From positions 1 through 30,752 of the forward strand of contig CALCBD010000066.1 of assembly GCA_937897985.1 (NCBI GenBank): a stretch of DNA of 30,752 nt, in the 5' to 3' direction. The notes beneath the pieces are model-generated. The model did no database searches. It saw nothing but the letters and a program-made list of their open reading frames with translations, and was not told the DNA's origin. The DNA is from an uncultured Paludibacter sp. (GTDB lineage Bacteria; Bacteroidota; Bacteroidia; Bacteroidales; Paludibacteraceae). The position numbers were made by a program, and so were the translations under genes. Positions 16,630 through 25,164 of the stretch are shown here, piece after piece (within the stretch, counting starts at the first letter, position 1; each line of letters opens with the position of its first letter).

Positions 16630-17856
16630 ATGGCATTAGCGAATGAGAATTATTTGAAAACCCCTGAAATCTATTGTTTCGACGAAATAGAGAAGCGAGT
16701 TAACGCCTATAAAATTCTGCATCCCAATGTCAAAATCATTCGCCTTGGTGTGGGTGATGTGACCCGCCCCCTGCCAAACGAAGTTGTAGCTTCCATGCGT
16801 ACAGCAATCGACGAAATGGCAAGACCGGAAACTTTCAGAGGTTACAGCCCGCCACAGGGTTACGATTTTTTAATTGAAAAAATTCTGAAAGAGTACCGTT
16901 CAATCGGTGTAAGTCTGGATAAGGATAGCGTATTTATTAACGACGGAGCGAAATCTGATATCGGAAATATTGGTCATGTACTGGGTCGTGACAATATCAT
17001 TGCCATCGCCGATCCTGTATATCCGGTATACGAAAATGCTACTATTATGAGCGGCAGGGCAGGAATTTTGAATGATGATATGAAATGGAGCAATGTGGTA
17101 TATCTGAAATGCACGGAGGAAACATCATTTATTCCCGAACTCCCTACTGAGAAAGTGGATGTTATCTACCTTTGCAATCCCAATAATCCTACCGGAACAA
17201 CCCTGAACAAAGCAGCATTAAAACAGTGGGTCGATTATGCAATCGAACATGAAAGTATCATTGTATACGATTCGGCATATCATTCATACGTCAACGAACC
17301 GGATGTGCCTAAAAGTATTTACGAAATAAAGGGAGCTAAAAAAGTAGCGGTTGAAATCAGAAGTTATTCAAAATCAGCAGGTTTTACCGGTCTTAGATGC
17401 GGTTTCTCGGTATTTCCTCAGGAATTGCTGGTGTACACCCGAATGGGAGAAAAAGTACCTTTAATCAAACTGTGGAGCAGACGTAACGCTAATTATACCA
17501 ACGGTGTATCATATATTGTACAACGCGGAGCCGAAGCAACTTATTCCCGCAAAGGAAAAGCCGAAGTACAGGAACTTGTAAATTATTATCTTACAAATGC
17601 GTCTGTTATCAGAAACGAGTTAACAAATGCCGGATTAAAGGTTTTTGGCGGTATCAGTTCGCCTTATGTATGGTTCAAAACTCCCGGAAATCAGCCTTCA
17701 TGGAAGTTTTTCCAGCAATTACTTTACGAATTTCAGATAGTGGGTACTCCCGGAGTTGTGTTTGGTCAGTCAGGCGAAGGATTTATGAGATTTACAGGTT
17801 TTAGCAGTCGCGAAGGTACACTTACTGCCATGGAAAGATTAAGAGGCAGAATATAA
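16630..17856 (+). CDS. dapL: LL-diaminopimelate aminotransferase
   Basis: Converts tetrahydrodipicolinate directly to LL-diaminopimelate using glutamate, bypassing the succinylase steps to meso-DAP and lysine. The 408-residue fold-type I PLP enzyme matches the Bacteroidota DapL pattern: IIRLGVGDVTRPLP (36-49), FRGYSPPQGYDFL, FINDGAKSDIGNIG (102-115), DPVYPVYENA, YLCNPNNPTGTTL (180-192), YDSAYHSYVNEP and the cofactor lysine Lys248 in RSYSKSAGFTGLRCG. The C-terminal WSRRNANYTNGVSYIVQRGAE and VVGTPGVVFGQSGEGFMR are also family-typical. The YDSAYHSYV segment differs from the more usual YDAAYEAFI, a modest variation. It is 72 bp upstream of glmS on the same strand with no terminator between; both supply peptidoglycan precursors. 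Confidence 0.93.
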   Translation: MALANENYLKTPEIYCFDEIEKRVNAYKILHPNVKIIRLGVGDVTRPLPNEVVASMRTAIDEMARPETFRGYSPPQGYDFLIEKILKEYRSIGVSLDKDSVFINDGAKSDIGNIGHVLGRDNIIAIADPVYPVYENATIMSGRAGILNDDMKWSNVVYLKCTEETSFIPELPTEKVDVIYLCNPNNPTGTTLNKAALKQWVDYAIEHESIIVYDSAYHSYVNEPDVPKSIYEIKGAKKVAVEIRSYSKSAGFTGLRCGFSVFPQELLVYTRMGEKVPLIKLWSRRNANYTNGVSYIVQRGAEATYSRKGKAEVQELVNYYLTNASVIRNELTNAGLKVFGGISSPYVWFKTPGNQPSWKFFQQLLYEFQIVGTPGVVFGQSGEGFMRFTGFSSREGTLTAMERLRGRI

Positions 17857-17928
17857 AAACAGGAGAATTCTTTACTGAATTCAAATCATTGTTCATCAGT
17901 TCAAAAAAATAAAATAAAATTTAAATAT

Positions 17929-19770
17929 ATGTGTGGAATTGTAGGTTATATTGGTAAACGTCAGGCATATCCGATTTTGATAAAAGGGCTTCAGCGCCTT
18001 GAGTACAGAGGATATGACAGTGCGGGAATTGCATTAATGCACGATAAAAATCTGAATGTTTACAAAGCAAAGGGTAAAGTGGCCGATTTAGTAAGATTTG
18101 CCGAACAGCAGGATGTGAGCGGAACCATTGGTATCGCACATACAAGGTGGGCAACACATGGCGAACCAAACCAGGTCAATGCACATCCACATTACTCTCA
18201 ATCGGAAGAACTTGCTTTAATACATAACGGGATTATTGAGAACTATGCGGTTCTGAAGGCCGGTTTAAAAGAAAACGGATATACATTTAACAGCGAAACG
18301 GATACTGAAGTATTGATTCAACTCATCGAATTTGTAAAAAAAACGAACAATGCCGATTTAACAACTGCTGTTCAGCTGGCTCTTAATCAGGTAGTAGGTG
18401 CTTATGCAATTGCTGTTATCGAAAAGGGAAAACCTGATATTATTGTGGCTGCACGAAAAGGAAGTCCTTTGGTAGTGGGTATTGGCGATGGTGAATTTTT
18501 CCTTGCTTCTGATGCAACTCCCATAATTGAATATACCAATAAAGTTGTTTATGTTGGTGATGAAGAGATAGTTACACTTGAAAGAGATAAGGAAATTGTC
18601 ATAAAAACCATTTCAAATGTGCTGAAAACTCCCGAAATTAACAAACTTGAAATGACTCTGAGTCAACTCGAAAAAGGCGGATTCCCGCATTTTATGATCA
18701 AGGAAATTTTCGAACAGCCTAAAACACTGAGCGATAGCATGAGGGGGCGTGTCAATGTTGATGAAAATAATATTACACTTTCGGGATTTATTGACAATAA
18801 GGAAAAATTTCTGAATGCAAAACGAATCATTATCACTGCCTGCGGTACTTCATGGCATGCAGGTTTGATAGGTATGTATGCCATTGAAGAATTTGCACGT
18901 ATTCCGGTCGAAGTGGAATATTCATCTGAATTCCGTTACAGAAAACCGGTTATCAATGAAGACGATATTGTGATCGCTATTTCTCAATCGGGCGAAACTG
19001 CCGACACACTGGCTGCTGTTGAACTTGCGAAATCCAAAGGTGCATTCATTTTCGGAATCTGTAATGTAGTAGGTGCTTCCATTCCGCGTAACACCCATTC
19101 AGGATGTTATACCCACGCCGGTCCCGAAATCGGTGTGGCTTCAACTAAAGCATTTACTGCTCAGGTCACAGTACTTACTATGCTTGCTTTAATGATTGGC
19201 CGCGAAAAAGGAACTCTGCCCGAAGAACAATATCTCAGAACCGTTCAGGAGCTTGGACGCATTCCCGAAAAAATTAAATACATTCTTCAACAGAATGATG
19301 CCATAGCTCAGTTTGCCAAAACTTTTACCTATGCTCAGAATTTTATTTATCTGGGCAGGGGATATAATTTTCCTGTTGCGCTCGAAGGTGCACTTAAATT
19401 AAAGGAAATATCGTACATCCATGCCGAAGGTTATCCGGCAGCCGAAATGAAGCACGGACCTATTGCTCTTATCAGCCAGGAAATGCCGGTAGTGGTTATT
19501 GCCACAAGTGCGGGAATGTATGAGAAGGTAGTGAGCAATATTCAGGAAATTAAAGCAAGAAAAGGGAAAATTATCTCGGTTATAACCGAAGGTGACGAGG
19601 TGGTAAAGAAACTGTCGGATTATTCAATCAGCATCCCTGACACTGAGGAATGTCTGGTGCCATTGCTCGCAGCAATACCTTTGCAATTAATGGCTTATCA
19701 TATTGCAGTAGTTAAAGGTTGCGATGTGGATCAGCCCCGCAATCTTGCTAAATCGGTAACTGTAGAATAA
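17929..19770 (+). CDS. glmS: Glutamine-fructose-6-phosphate aminotransferase (isomerizing)
   Basis: Makes glucosamine-6-phosphate from fructose-6-phosphate and glutamine, the first step to UDP-GlcNAc for peptidoglycan and lipid A. The 613-residue protein begins MCGIVGYIG, exposing Cys as the N-terminal glutaminase nucleophile after Met removal; RLEYRGYDSAGIA, HTRWATHGEP, NAHPH and HNGIIEN are glutaminase-site motifs. Two SIS domains follow: the first has ACGTSWHAG and SQSGETADTLAA, the second has GRGYNFPVALEGALKLKE and HAEGYPAAEMKHGPIAL. The tail DVDQPRNLAKSVTVE is the canonical C-terminus that reaches the active site. No glmS ribozyme-like leader is possible in the 72-bp upstream gap. Probably co-transcribed with dapL; a terminator follows directly. 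Confidence 0.98.
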   Translation: MCGIVGYIGKRQAYPILIKGLQRLEYRGYDSAGIALMHDKNLNVYKAKGKVADLVRFAEQQDVSGTIGIAHTRWATHGEPNQVNAHPHYSQSEELALIHNGIIENYAVLKAGLKENGYTFNSETDTEVLIQLIEFVKKTNNADLTTAVQLALNQVVGAYAIAVIEKGKPDIIVAARKGSPLVVGIGDGEFFLASDATPIIEYTNKVVYVGDEEIVTLERDKEIVIKTISNVLKTPEINKLEMTLSQLEKGGFPHFMIKEIFEQPKTLSDSMRGRVNVDENNITLSGFIDNKEKFLNAKRIIITACGTSWHAGLIGMYAIEEFARIPVEVEYSSEFRYRKPVINEDDIVIAISQSGETADTLAAVELAKSKGAFIFGICNVVGASIPRNTHSGCYTHAGPEIGVASTKAFTAQVTVLTMLALMIGREKGTLPEEQYLRTVQELGRIPEKIKYILQQNDAIAQFAKTFTYAQNFIYLGRGYNFPVALEGALKLKEISYIHAEGYPAAEMKHGPIALISQEMPVVVIATSAGMYEKVVSNIQEIKARKGKIISVITEGDEVVKKLSDYSISIPDTEECLVPLLAAIPLQLMAYHIAVVKGCDVDQPRNLAKSVTVE

Positions 19771-19780
19771 TTATACTATT

Positions 19781-19808
19781 AACCCCTCCACTCGTGAAGG
19801 GGTTTTTT
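19781..19808 (+). terminator. Intrinsic terminator after glmS
   Basis: AACCCCT pairs with AGGGGTT (7 bp, G+C-rich) around a short inner CA/TG stem, followed by six T. It lies 10 bases past the glmS stop and separates it from the PurF-like gene. Confidence 0.8.
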
Positions 19809-19892
19809 GTTAATAAATTTTTTGAAATTATTCATATTCAAAAGATTATTTTGAATTGTGAATTAAAAATATGAATTATTAATTTTTAATTT

Positions 19893-21692
19893 ATGTGCGG
19901 AATAGCAATGATCAGGCTTTTAAAGCCACTTGATTATTATCAGAATAAATACGGAACATGGCAATACGGACTTCAGAAAATGTATCTGCTCATGGAAAAA
20001 CAACACAACAGAGGGCAGGAGGGAGCTGGCCTCGCCACTGTTAAGCTTGACATGCCACCCGGAGAAGAATACATCTGGCGCGACAGGATCGAGGGCAAAA
20101 ATGCTATTCAGGAAATCTTCGCCGGAATTAACAGCACACTTGCAAAAAGTAATACCGGCATTTTCAATGATACTGAAAAGGCAAAACTGGAAGTACCGTT
20201 TGCCGGGGAATTGTACCTTGGACACCTGCGTTACAGTACTACAGGTCGAAGCGGACTTCAATACGTGCATCCGTTTTTAAGACGTCATAACTGGAAAAAC
20301 CGGACAATGGTGCTGGCTGGTAATTTTAATCTTACCAATGTCGACGAACTGTTTGAACATTTAACACTTAAAGGGCAACACCCCAGAGACAAGGGTGATA
20401 CTTTTCTAATGCTCGAATCACTTGGCTTTAAACTCGATAAAGAGGTTCAGAAATCATACGATAAATTAAAGCTGAGATATACTAATGATATTGTTATCAC
20501 CTCGAAAATTGAAGAGCAGCTCGACATAGCTTCATTTATACGGAAATCTGAGAGATTGTGGGATGGAGGATATGCTATTTGCGGAATGCTCGGGCATGGC
20601 GATGCGTTTGTTTTTCGTGATCCGAAGGGAATCAGACCTGCATTTTACTATGCCAATGAAGAAATTGTGGTTGTTGCTTCCGAACGACCGGTTATTCAAA
20701 CAGCAATGAATGTCAAGGAAGAGGATGTACATGAATTATTGCCGGGCAGATCAATGATCATCAAGAAAAACGGAACTGTCAGATTTGAAACTATTCGTCC
20801 GGCTTCCGAGAATCCGGCTAAATGTTCATTCGAACGTATTTATTTCTCAAGGGGAAGTGATATTGACATATATAAAGAACGTAAAAAATTAGGTGAGTCA
20901 TTGAGTTTGCCTATTCTTAATGCCATCGGCAATGATGTGGAAAATACAGTTTTTTCATTTATTCCGAATACTGCCGAGGTTGCATTTTATGGAATGACCG
21001 ATGGTATAAAAGCGGCTACACAAAAAAATATCAGAGTCGAGAAAGTGCTTATTAAGGACATAAAATTACGTACTTTCATTTCGACCAATATGGAAAGGGA
21101 TGACCTGGCAACTCACGTTTATGATGTAACTTACGGCTCAATACGAAGGGGTAAAGTTGATAATCTGGTAGCCATCGATGATTCGATTGTACGCGGTACA
21201 ACCCTGAAACAAAGTATATTAACGATTTTGAACCGGCTTGAACCTAAAAAGATTGTTATCGTTTCATCGTCGCCACAGGTTCGTTACCCGGATTATTACG
21301 GTATTGATATGGCCATGATGAGTGAATTCTGTGCATTCAGAGCTGCTATTCAATTACTGAAAAATACCGGCCGGCAGAATATCATTGATGAAGTTTACCG
21401 GAAATCGAAGGCTCAGGAGCATTTACTCAAAGAAGAGGTTAAAAATTACGTGACTGAAATTTACGAACCTTTCACACAGGAAGAAATATCGGTTGAAATA
21501 GCCAAAATGTTAACTCCGGCCGAGGTTGACTGCCCGGTAGAGCTTGTATACCAAACGATTGAAGGACTTCATCAGGCTTGCCCCAACCATAAAGGTGACT
21601 GGTATTTTACCGGAAATTATCCGACACCCGGTGGTAACCGCTTAGTGAACAAGGCTTTTATTAACTATTACGAAGGAAAGGAAATGCTGTAA
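19893..21692 (+). CDS. purF: Amidophosphoribosyltransferase-like protein (long PurF family)
   Basis: A class II glutamine amidotransferase fused to a phosphoribosyltransferase domain; the canonical enzyme makes 5-phosphoribosylamine from PRPP and glutamine, the first step of purine synthesis. The protein starts MCGIAMIRLL (Cys nucleophile) with HNRGQEGAGLA (39-49), HLRYSTTGRSG (111-121) and GNFNLTN. The PRT domain contains CSFERIYFSRGSDID (311-325) and the PRPP loop VAIDDSIVRGTTLKQS (426-441). At 599 residues it is about 100 longer than typical PurF, with an insertion between the early strands and a C-terminal extension (about 500-599) ending NRLVNKAFINYYEGKEML. Such long forms are known in Bacteroidota, often beside glmS. 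Whether this is the sole purine enzyme or a paralogue cannot be told from the window. Confidence 0.85.
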   Translation: MCGIAMIRLLKPLDYYQNKYGTWQYGLQKMYLLMEKQHNRGQEGAGLATVKLDMPPGEEYIWRDRIEGKNAIQEIFAGINSTLAKSNTGIFNDTEKAKLEVPFAGELYLGHLRYSTTGRSGLQYVHPFLRRHNWKNRTMVLAGNFNLTNVDELFEHLTLKGQHPRDKGDTFLMLESLGFKLDKEVQKSYDKLKLRYTNDIVITSKIEEQLDIASFIRKSERLWDGGYAICGMLGHGDAFVFRDPKGIRPAFYYANEEIVVVASERPVIQTAMNVKEEDVHELLPGRSMIIKKNGTVRFETIRPASENPAKCSFERIYFSRGSDIDIYKERKKLGESLSLPILNAIGNDVENTVFSFIPNTAEVAFYGMTDGIKAATQKNIRVEKVLIKDIKLRTFISTNMERDDLATHVYDVTYGSIRRGKVDNLVAIDDSIVRGTTLKQSILTILNRLEPKKIVIVSSSPQVRYPDYYGIDMAMMSEFCAFRAAIQLLKNTGRQNIIDEVYRKSKAQEHLLKEEVKNYVTEIYEPFTQEEISVEIAKMLTPAEVDCPVELVYQTIEGLHQACPNHKGDWYFTGNYPTPGGNRLVNKAFINYYEGKEML

Positions 21693-21730
21693 AAAAACTA
21701 ACGGCTTCACACATTATGTTGTGAAGCCGT
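21693..21730 (-). terminator. Terminator hairpin between the convergent PurF-like and fabH genes
   Basis: ACGGCTTCACA (21701-21711) and TGTGAAGCCGT (21720-21730) form a perfect 11-bp stem with an 8-nt loop. On the minus strand it is followed by TAG and seven T, so it is best read as the fabH terminator; it may also slow plus-strand transcription. Confidence 0.8.
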
Positions 21731-21782
21731 CACTATATCTGATAGTAAGAAAGTCTCGTCAATAAGAGGATTTATTGATGAA

Positions 21783-22772
21783 TTAATATCCCCATTTAAG
21801 CCATATTGCACCCCAGGTAAATCCTGCACCAAATGCAGTCAGAATCATATTATCTCCCTTTTTGAATCTTTTTTCCGATTCCCATATACACAAAGGAATG
21901 CTCGCAGCCGATGTATTTCCGAATCTTTCGATGTTGATAATCACTTTATCATAATCCACACCGGTTCTCTGTACTGTGGCGTCAATAATCCGCAAATTGG
22001 CCTGATGTGGTATAAGCCATGCAATGTCGTCGGCTACAAGGTTGTTTTTATCCATGATATCGCCCGAAACTCCCGACATTTTAGTTACAGCATGTTTAAA
22101 CACATATTGTCCTTCCTGATAAATGGTATGTTCTTTCTTTTCGATGGTTTCAACTGAAGCAGGATGTGCCGAACCTCCGCCTTTCAGCATCAAATGAGGT
22201 CCTCCGGAACCATCGGTATGTATAATTGCATCCATAACACCGAACTCTTCGGTCGTCGGCTCAATTAAAACCACACCTGCACCGTCACCAAACAACGGAG
22301 CAGTGGTTCTATCGTCATAATTGGTAATCGACGACATTTTTTCGGCACCAAATACCAGTACCTTTTTGTATCTTCCCGATTCGATAAAGCTTGCAGCATT
22401 GTTCAAAGCAACCAGAAATCCCGAACAGGCTGCCTGTAAATCAAATGCAAGAGCATTCTTAATACCTAATTTTTCGGCAATCATTGACGAACAGGATGGG
22501 AAAATATAATCGGGTGTAGTTGTTGCTACGATGATCAAATCAATATCTTCGGGTTTTGTATTAGTTTTGGCAAATAATTCTTCAGCTGCTTTGGCTGCCA
22601 TGTAAGAAGTACCGGTATTAGGTTCTTTCAAAATGCGGCGTTCTTTAATACCGACACGTGAAGTTATCCATTCATCACTGGTATCCATCATGGTGCTCAG
22701 TTCCTGATTGTTGAGAATATATTCCGGAACGTAACCTCCAACACCTGTAATTACTGCATGTATTTTCGACAT
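21783..22772 (-). CDS. fabH: 3-oxoacyl-ACP synthase III
   Basis: Initiates type II fatty acid synthesis by condensing an acyl-CoA with malonyl-ACP. The 329-residue thiolase-fold enzyme carries the complete catalytic triad: Cys116 in DLQAACSGFLVAL, His256 in WLIPHQANLRII and Asn286 in ERFGNTSAASIP. Other family marks are TSDEWITSRVGIKERRI (31-47), VATTTPDYIFPSCSS, LFGDGAGVVLIEP and the C-terminal LTAFGAGFTWGAIWLKW. It follows yceD and rpmF on the same strand, but a hairpin terminator sits in the gap upstream of its ATG, so its expression may be partly uncoupled from rpmF. No plsX gene is present between rpmF and fabH, unlike the enterobacterial order. Confidence 0.97.
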   Translation of the reverse strand: MSKIHAVITGVGGYVPEYILNNQELSTMMDTSDEWITSRVGIKERRILKEPNTGTSYMAAKAAEELFAKTNTKPEDIDLIIVATTTPDYIFPSCSSMIAEKLGIKNALAFDLQAACSGFLVALNNAASFIESGRYKKVLVFGAEKMSSITNYDDRTTAPLFGDGAGVVLIEPTTEEFGVMDAIIHTDGSGGPHLMLKGGGSAHPASVETIEKKEHTIYQEGQYVFKHAVTKMSGVSGDIMDKNNLVADDIAWLIPHQANLRIIDATVQRTGVDYDKVIINIERFGNTSAASIPLCIWESEKRFKKGDNMILTAFGAGFTWGAIWLKWGY

Positions 22773-22793
22773 AATTATTGAAATTTTAATTAC

Positions 22794-22829
22794 AAAAAAA
22801 CAAGCCCAGAGTTAGTATAACCAGGGCTT
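22794..22829 (-). terminator. Hairpin terminator/attenuator between rpmF and fabH
   Basis: AAGCCC (22802-22807) pairs with GGGCTT (22824-22829), with an inner GTTA-gta-TAAC stem. On the minus strand it is followed by TG and a run of seven T. It lies about 37 bases past the rpmF stop and about 20 bases before the fabH ATG. Confidence 0.7.
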
Positions 22830-22865
22830 ATAAAAAATCTATTGAATAAGTTGACAACAGTTTTT

Positions 22866-23051
22866 TTATACTGTTGCTAATTTTTCGATTGCTAATTTAC
22901 CTCTGTAATAGCCACATTCACCACATACGGTGTGATAAATATGTGCTGCACCACAATTGGAGCAAATAGCCAAAGTAGGAGCCTCAGCTTTATAATGAGT
23001 TCTTCTTTTAGCTGTACGGGTTTTCGAATGTTTTCTCTTAGGATGTGCCAT
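22866..23051 (-). CDS. rpmF: 50S ribosomal protein L32
   Basis: A 61-residue basic protein of the large ribosomal subunit. MAHPKRKHSKTRTAKRRTH is the typical N-terminus of Bacteroidota L32, and the zinc-ribbon form is present: CSNC (30-33) and CGEC (43-46) supply four cysteines. Its start lies 13 bp after the yceD stop, so the two are translated from one message, as in most bacteria. Length is normal. Confidence 0.97.
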   Translation of the reverse strand: MAHPKRKHSKTRTAKRRTHYKAEAPTLAICSNCGAAHIYHTVCGECGYYRGKLAIEKLATV

Positions 23052-23064
23052 TTTTGGATGTTGT

Positions 23065-23631
23065 TTAATTGTTATCTAATATATTTTGCAAACCTTCCCA
23101 TCGCGGGTCTGTTTGATTGTCGTCTACAACAAATTCATCATCATCATCAATTTCAAGATCATTATCATCATCATCTTTTGATTTGGTTATATGACGTTTT
23201 AATTTTGTTGCCATCGTTTTATTACATTCTCCCGGAGCATGCACATGCTTCAACGGAATGTTTAAAACTATAAATTCATACAGAAACCAGGCTACATTGA
23301 TAGCTCCTTCCGATTCAGGTACGATGACCACATCGTCTTCTTCCGAAAATCTGCTGCCAAATTTTACTTTCAGTTTCTCTTTGTAACTTATGGGTTGTTC
23401 CATGTTGTCCAGACAACGGTCGCATGGTACAATCACATTTCCTTCAAGGTTGAACTCCAGTTCAAATGCTTGATTTTTCTTTTGCGCTTTTACTGTCGCT
23501 CTGACATTCCCTTTTTGTACTTCAGGACTATCAATTTTCTTAAAATAGACATCATCCAACTGATACTCATAAACACGTGTATCGTTGTTTAAGTCCTTTA
23601 AAACGACATTATATGGCTCGAATTTAGACAT
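23065..23631 (-). CDS. yceD: YceD/DUF177 family protein
   Basis: A 188-residue acidic protein of the DUF177 (YceD) family, which in E. coli and plants is linked to 23S rRNA accumulation and large-subunit assembly. The family motif is VPCDRCLDNMEQPI (about 83-96), a C-X2-C pair in a beta-rich domain. The C-terminal region is very acidic (SKDDDDNDLEIDDDDEFVVDD) and ends DPRWEGLQNIL, the conserved tail that precedes L32 in many genomes. ATG 23631 is chosen over an in-frame start at 23667 because a near-consensus promoter (TTTG, 18 bases, TACCTTTG) has its -7 box at 23664-23657, inside the longer reading. Co-transcribed with rpmF. Confidence 0.92.
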   Translation of the reverse strand: MSKFEPYNVVLKDLNNDTRVYEYQLDDVYFKKIDSPEVQKGNVRATVKAQKKNQAFELEFNLEGNVIVPCDRCLDNMEQPISYKEKLKVKFGSRFSEEDDVVIVPESEGAINVAWFLYEFIVLNIPLKHVHAPGECNKTMATKLKRHITKSKDDDDNDLEIDDDDEFVVDDNQTDPRWEGLQNILDNN

Positions 23632-23656
23632 AAATAAGTCTTTATTAAAAACCGTG

Positions 23657-23686
23657 CAAAGGTACAAAAAAAGCTCTTATTACAAA
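23657..23686 (-). promoter_or_regulatory. Bacteroidota-type promoter of yceD-rpmF
   Basis: On the minus strand TTTG (23686-23683), an 18-base spacer and TACCTTTG (23664-23657) match the -33/-7 pattern. The -7 box is 25 bases before the ATG at 23631. Confidence 0.65.
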
Positions 23687-23806
23687 ATACTTTCAATTTA
23701 TATTTTGTCAAAATTAGTTATTGATTTTGTAATTGTCTTAAATTCAGATAAATATGAGTGAATTAATGTTCGGTTTGAAGTTTTTTTTTAACTGAAAAAC
23801 CGGGTA

Positions 23807-25015
23807 TTATTTTGATTTTAAACAAATTCTGAAAGTAGTTCCTTTATTTATTTCCGACTGTTTTACAAATATTTTTCCACCGTGATATTCCTCAACAATT
23901 CGTTTCACCAGCGAAAGTCCGAGTCCCCAACCGCGTTTTTTCGTTGTAAATCCGGGATTAAATACCGTTTTAAATTTGCTTTTTTCAATTCCTTTTCCAC
24001 TATCTTTTACATCGATATTGATTTCATCTTCGTTTCCCGATACACTGATTTCAATTTTACCTGTTCCATCCATCGCATCAATGGCATTTTTGCATAAATT
24101 TTCAATCACCCATTCAAACAGTGCCACATTCAGTTTTACGAACAGTGGATTTTCATCCTGAAAACGGAGTGTAAAAGCTACTTTTTGCGATGAGCGGTTG
24201 ATCATGTATTGTACTGCATTGCTAATGGTGTCGTTCAGGCTTACCAATTGTAAATCAGGTGCTGAACCGATTTTTGAAAATCGTTCGGCAATTATTCCAA
24301 GCCGGTTTACATCTTTCGCCATTTCTACAATCAGTTTATCGTCGTTGCTGCGTGCTTTCAATAAATCGACCCATGCAAGCAAAGATGAGATGGGCGTTCC
24401 CAATTGGTGGGCAGTTTCTTTCGAAAGTCCCACCCAAACACGGTTTTGTTCTTCTTTCTTGGTACTCGAAAATGCGAAAAATGCAATAAGTAAAAATACG
24501 ATGATGACACCTAACTGAATGTAGGGGAAATAATATAATTGTTTCAGTAGCAGTGAGTCGTCATAATAAATGTATTGTGAACTTTTGTCACTGAATTTTA
24601 TCCTGATTGGTAAACGCTTGTTTTTTAGCGACTTGATTTCATTCTTGTAAAATGTGGCTTTGTCCTTTGATGGTTCATTAAAGTTTCGCGATAATATCAT
24701 GTTGTCATTTTCGTCGACAATAATAACCGGAATGGTGGTATTTCCTTCGAGAATTTTAAGAAGAAAATCGCTGCTGATTGTATTCTCATCTGAAGAAATT
24801 AACTGACGTGTTGCTTCGGCCCAGATTTCAATTTTTTTCTGTTCTTCTTTTGCAAGTTTTGATGCCAGATTATTGGTAAAAAGTGTCGAGATAATGATAA
24901 TTGTTGCCCCTACAACTATAAAGACCAACTTGAAATGCCTCGATAATTCATAGATTTTATTCAGTGGAATCATTGGAACCGTAATTAAATTTATGTTGTT
25001 AAAATAATTTTTCAT
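23807..25015 (-). CDS. Membrane-bound sensor histidine kinase (orphan)
   Basis: From ATG 25015 the protein has 402 residues (a GTG precedes it directly). Two transmembrane helices (about 30-49 and 164-184) flank an extracytoplasmic sensor region of about 115 residues with no motif I recognise. The cytoplasmic part has the phosphoacceptor helix SKETAHQLGTPISSLLAWVD (His203) and an HATPase domain with N-box ENLCKNAIDAMDG, G1 box DSGKGI, F-box-like FNPGFTTKKRG and G2 box GWGLGLSLVKRIV. A HAMP domain is not obvious; helix 2 runs almost directly into the kinase core. AHQLGTP in the H-box is the form common in Bacteroidota kinases. No response regulator lies in the window, so the partner and signal are unknown. 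Divergent from era. Confidence 0.93.
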   Translation of the reverse strand: MKNYFNNINLITVPMIPLNKIYELSRHFKLVFIVVGATIIIISTLFTNNLASKLAKEEQKKIEIWAEATRQLISSDENTISSDFLLKILEGNTTIPVIIVDENDNMILSRNFNEPSKDKATFYKNEIKSLKNKRLPIRIKFSDKSSQYIYYDDSLLLKQLYYFPYIQLGVIIVFLLIAFFAFSSTKKEEQNRVWVGLSKETAHQLGTPISSLLAWVDLLKARSNDDKLIVEMAKDVNRLGIIAERFSKIGSAPDLQLVSLNDTISNAVQYMINRSSQKVAFTLRFQDENPLFVKLNVALFEWVIENLCKNAIDAMDGTGKIEISVSGNEDEINIDVKDSGKGIEKSKFKTVFNPGFTTKKRGWGLGLSLVKRIVEEYHGGKIFVKQSEINKGTTFRICLKSK

Positions 25016-25037
25016 CACTAATTCGAAATCAGTGCGT

Positions 25038-25045
25038 CAAAAGTA
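25038..25045 (-). promoter_or_regulatory. Candidate -7 box for the histidine kinase gene
   Basis: The minus strand reads TACTTTTG, 22 bases upstream of the ATG. No -33 TTTG at proper spacing is visible. Confidence 0.4.
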
Positions 25046-25094
25046 ATAAAAAAGCCTGATAAAATTTAAAATTCAGGATCTGCTTATTTTGTTG

Positions 25095-25102
25095 TATCTT
25101 TG
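25095..25102 (+). promoter_or_regulatory. -7 promoter box of era
   Basis: TATCTTTG matches TAnnTTTG exactly and lies 62 bases before the preferred era ATG (25165). No -33 element is clear. Confidence 0.5.
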
Positions 25103-25164
25103 TACTCACATTGAAAAATACTTTATAATAAGTTTAATTTTTAACACTTTTGTTTCGAAACATC

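Noticed and set aside
17857..17928. glmS ribozyme or riboswitch upstream of glmS
   Set aside because: The 72-bp gap is too short and lacks the ribozyme's conserved core; only a GAATTC inverted pair is seen.
19930..20280. Frame-shifted ORF inside the PurF-like gene (and its antisense ORF of the same length)
   Set aside because: Both are shadows of the intact amidotransferase domain, which is continuous in its own frame.
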